This document shows positions 36,273 to 42,022 of a stretch of DNA of 42,022 bases, one piece after another (position 1 is the first letter of the stretch; each line of letters starts with the position of its first letter). The notes below the pieces were generated by a model. It was not told the origin of the DNA and made no database searches. It saw only the letters and a program-made list of their open reading frames with translations. The stretch covers positions 1 through 42,022 of the forward strand of contig JAIQEX010000053.1 in the NCBI GenBank assembly GCA_020073615.1, given 5' to 3'. The translations under genes and the position numbers were made by a program. The DNA is from Terriglobia bacterium (GTDB taxonomy: Bacteria > Acidobacteriota > Terriglobia > Bryobacterales > Bryobacteraceae).

Positions 36273-38741
36273 ATGCAACCTGCTTTCGGTTCGGTGAGCG
36301 CGCGCGCGGCCCTGGCCGTGGCATTCGTTTCGTTGGGGGCGCTGGTCAGTTCGCAGCCGGCGCCGCGCGAACAGGTGGGACCGCTGGCGGGCGGCGGATT
36401 CCTGCTCAATAGCGGCTGGCGCCTCGATCCGGCGGGCAAGCAGGTGCCCCTCGACACCCTTCCCATGGCCACCGCGCTCTCGCCCGACGGCAAGTATCTG
36501 CTGGTGCTCCACGGCGGGTACCGGCCGCCCTCCATCAGCGTCCTCGACGCGGCTACGGGGCGGGTGGCGAGCAGCCTGCCCATCCCCGACGGCTGGCTCG
36601 GGCTCGCGTTTTCACCCAAGGGGGACCGCGTTTACGTGGGCGGCGGCGGCGCGGCCGCGGTATTCGAATTCAGCTTCGCCGACGGCGCCCTCGCTGCCGC
36701 GCGCACCTTCGAAGTGGTGCCCAAGGAGAAACGCACCACCCAGGATTTCATCGGCGACCTGGCGTTCTCCCCCGACGGCCATTTGATCTACGCCGCGGAC
36801 CTGTATCACGATTCCGTGGTGGTGATCAACCCGCAATCGGGCATGCTGATCGACCGCATCAAGACCGGCCGGCGGCCGTATCGGATTCTGTTCCATCCCG
36901 ACGGCAAATCGTTCTTCGTCACCAGTTGGACCGATGGGACCCTGGGCCATTACGATGCCTCCAACGGCAGCGTGCTCGCCACCGTGCGCCTGGGCGCGCA
37001 TCCCACCGACATGGTGTGGCGCGGCGGCGCGCCTCCTGAAACGGCGGAAGGCGAACCAACCTGGACGGCGCGCCTGTTCGTGGCCGCCGCCAATACCAAT
37101 AATGTGTATGCCGTGGGGGTGAGCTCGGGCAAGGAGTTGAGCGTGGTGGAGCGCATCAACGTATCCATGACGCCGCGCCAGCCGCTGGGCATGACCCCCT
37201 CGGGGCTGGCGCTATCGGCGGATGCCAAGCGGCTCTACGTGGCCTGCTCGGACGGCAACGTGGCCGCGGTGGTGGATGTGGCGGGCGACCGCAGCCGCGT
37301 GGAGGGCTTCATCCCCACCGGCTGGTATCCCACGGCGGTGCGCGCGCTGCCCTCGGGAGCGTTGGTGGTGCTCAACGGCAAGGGCGTGCGCTCCTACGCC
37401 AACCCCAATGGGCCGAACCCCGCCAAGAAGTCCGAACCCACGCACACGGGGGTGCGCAATCCAGGATTCGTGGCGCGGATGCAGACGGGGACGGCTTCGT
37501 GGATTGAGCCGTTCAGCAACGAGCAGCTCGACCAATGGACGCGGCAGGCGCTGGCCAACACGCCGTACCGCGACGAGAAGCTGGACCAGGAGAGCCCGCT
37601 GCCCTCCATCCAGCACGTGATCTACATCGTGAAGGAGAACCGCACCTACGACCAGGTGCTGGGCGATATGAAGGAGGGCAACGGCGACGCTTCGCTGGTG
37701 CTGTTCGGCGAAAACGTCACGCCCAACCTGCACAAGCTGGCGCGCGAGTTCGTGCTGCTGGACAACTTCTACGTGAATTCGGACGTGAGCGCGGACGGGC
37801 ACAACTGGTCCACCGCGGCCATTGCGCCGGATTGGGTGCAGAAGATGTGGCCGGCCGAATACGCCGGCCGTCACAAGCTGTACGATTTCGAGGAGCAGGA
37901 CCCGACCTCGCTCCCGCCCGCCGGCTACCTGTGGACCAACGCGTCGGCGGCCGGCGTGTCGCTCCGCAATTTCGGCTACATGGTGGAGAACAAGCACATG
38001 GCGGCCCTGGCTGGCGAACAGATCACCGGGGTGCGCGACCCGGTGCTGGCGCGCGCCACCAACCGCTTCTATCGCGGCTTCGATCTGGACTATCCCGACG
38101 TGGAGCGGGCCAAGGTGTTCCTCAACGAACTGGCGGAATACGAGAAGACGGGGGAGATGCCGCGCCTCATCGTGATGCGCCTGGGCAACGACCACACCAA
38201 CGGCACGGCCGCGGGCAAGCTCGCGCCCCTGGCGCTGGCCGCCGATAACGATTACGCGCTGGGCATGATCGTGGAGCGGCTTTCGCACTCGCGCTTCTGG
38301 GGAAGCAGCGTGGTTTGCGTTCTGGAAGACGACGCCCAGAACGGCCCAGACCATGTGGATTCGCACCGCTCGCCGGCCTTCCTGATTTCGCCCTACGTGC
38401 GGCGCCACGCCGTGGACGGCAGCATGTACAACACCACCTCGATGCTGCGCACCATCGAGTTTCTGCTGGGGCTGCACCCCATGACCCATTTCGACGCGGG
38501 CGCGCGCCCCATGACCGCCGCCTTTCAGAAGACTCCCGATGCGGCGCCGTACACCGCCGAGAAGCCGCGCATCCCGCTGGACACCCGGAATCCGCCCAAC
38601 GCGCCCGCCGCGGCGGCTTCCAATGGCATGAGATTCGACGAGGCCGATGAGAACGACGACGACGCGCTCAACGATATCCTGTGGCGCGCCATTCGCAAGG
38701 ATGCGCCGCCCGCGCCGGTGCGCAGCTATTTCGGGAGGTAG
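36273..38741 (+). CDS. Secreted YVTN beta-propeller fused to phosphoesterase domain
   Basis: The product has 822 residues with a Sec-type signal peptide at 1-27 (ARAALAVAFVSLGALVSS). Residues about 60-390 form a seven-bladed YVTN/NHL-like propeller (repeats such as ALSPDGKYLLVLHGG, AFSPDGHLIYAADLYHDSVVVIN). Residues about 445-780 match the phosphoesterase family of phospholipase C/acid phosphatase type: HVIYIVKENRTYDQVLGDM, TPNLHKLAREFVLLDNFY, SADGHNWS, and VLEDDAQNGPDHVDSHRSPAFLISPY. The conserved Glu, Asn and His/Asp metal ligands are present. It is probably a periplasmic or outer-surface hydrolase; the substrate is unknown. Confidence 0.88.
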   Translation: MQPAFGSVSARAALAVAFVSLGALVSSQPAPREQVGPLAGGGFLLNSGWRLDPAGKQVPLDTLPMATALSPDGKYLLVLHGGYRPPSISVLDAATGRVASSLPIPDGWLGLAFSPKGDRVYVGGGGAAAVFEFSFADGALAAARTFEVVPKEKRTTQDFIGDLAFSPDGHLIYAADLYHDSVVVINPQSGMLIDRIKTGRRPYRILFHPDGKSFFVTSWTDGTLGHYDASNGSVLATVRLGAHPTDMVWRGGAPPETAEGEPTWTARLFVAAANTNNVYAVGVSSGKELSVVERINVSMTPRQPLGMTPSGLALSADAKRLYVACSDGNVAAVVDVAGDRSRVEGFIPTGWYPTAVRALPSGALVVLNGKGVRSYANPNGPNPAKKSEPTHTGVRNPGFVARMQTGTASWIEPFSNEQLDQWTRQALANTPYRDEKLDQESPLPSIQHVIYIVKENRTYDQVLGDMKEGNGDASLVLFGENVTPNLHKLAREFVLLDNFYVNSDVSADGHNWSTAAIAPDWVQKMWPAEYAGRHKLYDFEEQDPTSLPPAGYLWTNASAAGVSLRNFGYMVENKHMAALAGEQITGVRDPVLARATNRFYRGFDLDYPDVERAKVFLNELAEYEKTGEMPRLIVMRLGNDHTNGTAAGKLAPLALAADNDYALGMIVERLSHSRFWGSSVVCVLEDDAQNGPDHVDSHRSPAFLISPYVRRHAVDGSMYNTTSMLRTIEFLLGLHPMTHFDAGARPMTAAFQKTPDAAPYTAEKPRIPLDTRNPPNAPAAAASNGMRFDEADENDDDALNDILWRAIRKDAPPAPVRSYFGR

Positions 38742-38755
38742 GGGCGAAAGGGCTC

Positions 38756-40894
38756 ATGCCGAGAATCTACCTGTGCTTCCTCTGGCACATGCACCAGCCG
38801 TTCTATAAAGACTTGGTCTCGGGCGAGTACAAGCTGCCCTGGACGCGCATGCACGCGCTCAAGGACTATTACGGCATGGTGCGCATCCTGGAGGAGTTCC
38901 CGCAAGTCCGGCAGACGTTCAACCTGGTGCCTTCCATGATGGCCCAGGTGGCGGAGTACGCCTCCGGCGCCGCCCTCGATCCGTATCTCCAGCTGGCGCT
39001 TAAGCCGGCCGAGAGCCTCACCGACTACGACCGCGCGTTTCTGTTGCGGCATTCGTTTTACTCCGATCCGCACCACATGATTCACCGCTACCCGCGCTAC
39101 GGCGAGCTGTTCGACGCCTGGCAGGCGCAGAAAAACTCTGGAGTGCGCAGCCCTTTCGGGGTGCCGGAATTTCGCGACCTGCAGATGTGGTCGCAACTGG
39201 CGTGGTTCGACGAGGAGCTCCACACCGAAGATCCGGAGGTGGCGGAATGGATGCGCCGCGGGCGTAACTTCACCCTGGCGGACCAGCGCCGCATGGGCGA
39301 AAAGCAGCGCGAAATCATAGGCAAGGTGCTGCCCGAGTACCAGAAACTGGCCGCCACCGGGCAGATCGAGATTTCCACTACGCCCTACTACCACCCTATC
39401 CTGCCGCTGCTGTGCGACTCCAACATCGCCAGCGTGGCCCACCCCAACGTGCCTCTGCCGCCGCGCTTCCGCTACCCCAACGACGCGCGCCGCCAACTGG
39501 CGCTGGCGCGGGAATACTGCGCGCAGAATTTCGGCGCCGCGCCGGTGGGGTTGTGGCCCTCGGAGGGCTCGGTCTCCGACGAAGTTTTCACCATCGCCGC
39601 CGAGCTGGGATTCCAATGGGCCGCCACCGACAGCGGCGTGCTCAACCGCACCCTGAACCGGGCGGTGCCCGTCGAAGGGCTCTACCGCCCGTACCGCTGG
39701 CGGCAGGGCGAGCTCTCGCTGGGCGTGATTTTTCGCGACCACTTTCTGAGCGACCTGATCGGCTTTGTGTACGCCAAAATGGAGGCCGCGGCGGCCGCCG
39801 AGGATTTTCTGCGGCGCATCCGCGAAAACTGCGCGGGCATCCTCGCCGGCGGCCGCGACGCCCTGGTGCCCATCATCCTCGACGGCGAAAACGCCTGGGA
39901 ATACTACGACCACAACGGGCGCCCGTTCTTCCGGGAGCTGTACCGGCGGATTTCCGAAGATTCGCGCATGCGCGCGGTGACGGTGAGCGAAGCGCTCAAG
40001 CTGATGCCGCCCGAGCCGGTGGATCACATCTTTCCGGGCTCCTGGATCGACGCCAATTTCGACGTCTGGATCGGCGCCGCCGAGGACAACCAGGCCTGGA
40101 CGCAACTGCTGCGCGCGCGCCAGACCTATGACGCGGACCAGGCTGCCGCCGCCGACCGGCGGAGCCTCGCCTTCGAGGAGCTGCTGATCGCCGAAGGCAG
40201 CGACTGGTGCTGGTGGTACGGTCCCGAGCACGAATCGGACAACCGCCAGGAGTTCGACCAGCTTTTCCGCAGCCACCTGGCCAACGTTTACCGCTTCCTG
40301 AATCTCGCGCCGCCGGAGGAGCTTTCCCGGCCCATCCTGCGGGTAGCCGTGCCCGAGGTGCACATCGCGCCTTCGGGCGCGATTCAGCCGGCCATCGATG
40401 GCGAGGTCACCTCCTATTTCGAATGGATCGGCGCCGGCGTCTATCGCGTGGACGAGCGTTCCGGCTCAATGCACGGCAAGAATGTCGTGGTGAAGGAGGT
40501 GCACTTCGGCTCCGAGGGAGTGAATTTCTATCTGCGCGTGGATTTCCATCACGGATACAAGAGCGAACTGGCCGTCATGGAAGCGCGGCTGTCGATCGAA
40601 GCGCTGGACAGCGCGCAAACCAGCCAGGTGGTGATCGCCCTCGATCACGGCGCCGCGCACGCCACCGATATGAAGCTGGCGTCCATTCCGCAAAGCGCGG
40701 CGGTACGGCCCGTGGAATGCGCCCTGGGGCGCGTGCTGGAGGTACGCATCTCGCTTCAGGCGCTGGGGATTGCCGCGGGGCGCGGCCTGCGCTTCCAGTT
40801 TTCCCTGTGGCAGGGCGGCTTGCCCATCGACGCCGTGCCGCAGCAGGGCTGGCTCGAAATGCGCACCACCAACCCCGCGGAGCTGGGGGGATAG
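38756..40894 (+). CDS. Glycoside hydrolase family 57 (amylopullulanase/alpha-amylase type)
   Basis: The product has 712 residues from ATG 38756. GH57 motifs are clear: HMHQPF near the N-terminus, STTPYYHPILPLL, the nucleophile region GLWPSEGSVSDE (Glu270), and the acid/base region ILDGENAWEYY (Asp376). A helical domain and a C-terminal beta domain (about 560-710, DUF1957/DUF3536-like) follow. There is no signal peptide, so the enzyme is cytosolic and likely acts on glycogen or malto-oligosaccharides. The gene starts 14 bp after the phosphoesterase stop. A 3' segment is duplicated at 41849. Confidence 0.92.
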   Translation: MPRIYLCFLWHMHQPFYKDLVSGEYKLPWTRMHALKDYYGMVRILEEFPQVRQTFNLVPSMMAQVAEYASGAALDPYLQLALKPAESLTDYDRAFLLRHSFYSDPHHMIHRYPRYGELFDAWQAQKNSGVRSPFGVPEFRDLQMWSQLAWFDEELHTEDPEVAEWMRRGRNFTLADQRRMGEKQREIIGKVLPEYQKLAATGQIEISTTPYYHPILPLLCDSNIASVAHPNVPLPPRFRYPNDARRQLALAREYCAQNFGAAPVGLWPSEGSVSDEVFTIAAELGFQWAATDSGVLNRTLNRAVPVEGLYRPYRWRQGELSLGVIFRDHFLSDLIGFVYAKMEAAAAAEDFLRRIRENCAGILAGGRDALVPIILDGENAWEYYDHNGRPFFRELYRRISEDSRMRAVTVSEALKLMPPEPVDHIFPGSWIDANFDVWIGAAEDNQAWTQLLRARQTYDADQAAAADRRSLAFEELLIAEGSDWCWWYGPEHESDNRQEFDQLFRSHLANVYRFLNLAPPEELSRPILRVAVPEVHIAPSGAIQPAIDGEVTSYFEWIGAGVYRVDERSGSMHGKNVVVKEVHFGSEGVNFYLRVDFHHGYKSELAVMEARLSIEALDSAQTSQVVIALDHGAAHATDMKLASIPQSAAVRPVECALGRVLEVRISLQALGIAAGRGLRFQFSLWQGGLPIDAVPQQGWLEMRTTNPAELGG

Positions 40895-40925
40895 GCCGGT
40901 GCCGCCCACTCCCGCGGGCTTACGT

Positions 40926-41588
40926 TTACCGCTTGCGGTCGAAACTATCGGGGAACTGTGCCACGATGCCGTTGCTCAAGACGTCCGCCATATTCAAGAT
41001 GTGATGGTGAATCTTATCGAACTGACGGATATCTTCCGCAAAGTCGCCGTGAAGCCTGGCCACAGCCTCCGCAAGGGTAAGGTCCAGGTGCATTCTCATT
41101 TCGGATTTCATGGCCGCCGCCGGCCAGTGTTTGGGATTGGCTCCGCTCAGGAAGGCGGCGATCTCATCGCCGTTGGCGTACCACCTGGCGCTGGCGGCAT
41201 CGATTTTGGCCTGGTCGCCGGCCTGGGCGGCGGCGATCAGATTGGCCGCGCCCAGGATGTGGTCCTTCAATAGCGCGGTCAGCCTGGCGCCGGCGGCCTC
41301 GCCGAAGAAGGGCTTGATGCCATTGCCGATGTCGACCTGGTTCTGAAGCAGACGTTCCGTGGTCGGGCCTTTATCGGGCAGGTTTGCCGCCGCGCTCACG
41401 ATATACAGCCGGGTCCAGGTAATGTGGTCCTCCCACAGCTTGCGCATGGTGTCCCTGAATTCGGAGATGGGCATTTTCTCGCTGGCGCCGCGTTCGCCGG
41501 CTTCAGCGGGTGCGGCAACGCCGAACGCCGCAGCCATGGCTGCCAACACCAGGGCCGTCTTCGTTAGGTGACTGGTTCGTTTTCTCAT
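40926..41588 (-). CDS. Secreted helical protein, unknown
   Basis: The product has 220 residues from ATG 41588. A signal peptide (TKTALVLAAMAAAFGVAAPAEA) is followed by a mostly helical mature domain with repeated DH/H motifs (LWEDHITWTRLYIVSAAA, LLKDHILGAANLIAAA, DKIHHHILNMADVLS). The His-rich helical pattern suggests a four-helix bundle that could bind metal or haem. I recall the HITWTR pattern from uncharacterised secreted proteins in soil bacteria and can name no function. It sits between the GH57 gene and its decayed duplicate. Confidence 0.7.
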   Translation of the reverse strand: MRKRTSHLTKTALVLAAMAAAFGVAAPAEAGERGASEKMPISEFRDTMRKLWEDHITWTRLYIVSAAANLPDKGPTTERLLQNQVDIGNGIKPFFGEAAGARLTALLKDHILGAANLIAAAQAGDQAKIDAASARWYANGDEIAAFLSGANPKHWPAAAMKSEMRMHLDLTLAEAVARLHGDFAEDIRQFDKIHHHILNMADVLSNGIVAQFPDSFDRKR

Positions 41589-41848
41589 TTTGGATTTCCT
41601 CTCCGTCGATTGCCCGCTTCAAGGCGGCCAGAATTCCCGCCGCCTTCCAGAGCCTCCGCCCGGACTGAGTCCCAACCGGCGAATTGGTTGCAGCGGGTGT
41701 CAATACGGAACTGAGGTGAACTGAGAAGTTATGGCGATTCCCCATATAAAGAGGTTCCGGCCCTTCTGCCCCACCTGCAACGACAGTTTCACTTTGATGG
41801 CCGTCCTGCTCAAGGACGGGACGTGAACAAGTACCTGGCCGACGCCGT
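41589..41848. other. Intergenic stretch, with one doubtful 31-residue ORF
   Basis: Upstream of the secreted helical protein (minus), this region should contain its promoter and has GGAGAGGAAA before the ATG. A short plus-strand ORF at 41731-41826 encodes 31 residues with a CPTC pair (RPFCPTCND) and looks like the start of a truncated gene. It runs into the GH57 duplicate. Confidence 0.35.
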
Positions 41849-42022
41849 GGCGCCGCGCACGCCACCGATATGAAGCTGGCGCCGGTTCCGCAAAGCGCGG
41901 CGGTGCGGCCCGTGGGCGCTCCTGGGGCGTGTGCTGGAGGTAGGCATCTCGCTTCAGGCCCTGGGGATCGCCGCGGGGCGCGGTCTGCGCTTCCAGTTTT
42001 CCCTGTGGCAGGGCGGCTTGCC
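41849..42022 (+). pseudogene. Decayed duplicate of the GH57 3' region, cut by window edge
   Basis: From 41849 to the window end the sequence matches 40649-40824 at about 90% by eye, 1200 bp away in the same orientation. The copy is 2 bases shorter (near GTGGGCGCTCCTGGGG versus GTGGAATGCGCCCTGGGG), which breaks the reading frame, and it has no upstream GH57 sequence. It is therefore a gene fragment and not an active paralogue. It continues beyond the window. Confidence 0.8.

Overview
The window looks like chromosomal DNA of an acidobacterium, probably of the Solibacter/Bryobacter type. This is inferred from gene content and not from a marker gene. The clues are high GC, an 837-residue FtsX/MacB permease without its own ATPase (the ADOP type common in Acidobacteria), a fused alpha/beta 2-oxoacid dehydrogenase E1, a Tat-exported Gfo/Idh/MocA oxidoreductase, a GH57 glycosidase, a YVTN-propeller phosphoesterase and very large multi-PAS histidine kinases.

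Region 1 (about 1-12510) is accessory DNA. It holds two tyrosine recombinases, each the last gene of a tightly packed cassette (HTH-type or unknown small protein, then HNH endonuclease, then integrase): 1289-3488 and 10502-12467. Between them lie three plus-strand genes of unknown function (3793-5195) and a nine-gene minus-strand operon (9253 down to 5257) with phage flavour: coiled-coil proteins, a degenerate HNH-HTH protein, a beta-rich structural-type protein, an HNH endonuclease and a small-terminase-like protein. No large terminase, portal, capsid or tail gene is visible. The second integrase stops 43 bp from the 3' end of a tRNA-Pro(CGG) gene, the classic insertion site. The element may be a phage satellite or a decayed prophage. 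Two genes in it show single-base frameshifts. A gene-poor 1.25 kb stretch (9254-10501) contains a 28-bp imperfect inverted repeat about 200 bp across and small palindromes.

Region 2 (12510-21033) is core metabolism: tRNA-Pro, selA, efp, a Gfo/Idh/MocA oxidoreductase, a small membrane protein, and a minus-strand set buk-ptb-E1(alpha/beta). That set suggests oxidation of branched-chain 2-oxoacids to acyl-CoA, then acyl-phosphate, then ATP. A SnoaL-like protein follows.

Region 3 (21260-30570) is a signalling operon: a tiny PAS/ATPase fusion remnant, a 1680-residue kinase with about ten PAS domains, a single-domain response regulator, an 883-residue hybrid with two receiver domains and two different kinase cores, and an EamA transporter. 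The 3' end of the big kinase is repeated (143 bp, about 90% identical) just upstream of its start.

Region 4 (30726-42022) holds a GT-C-type membrane glycosyltransferase, a coiled-coil protein, the ADOP permease, an orphan HicB-like antitoxin, a propeller-phosphoesterase, a GH57 enzyme, a secreted helical protein and, at the right edge, a decayed duplicate of the GH57 3' end.
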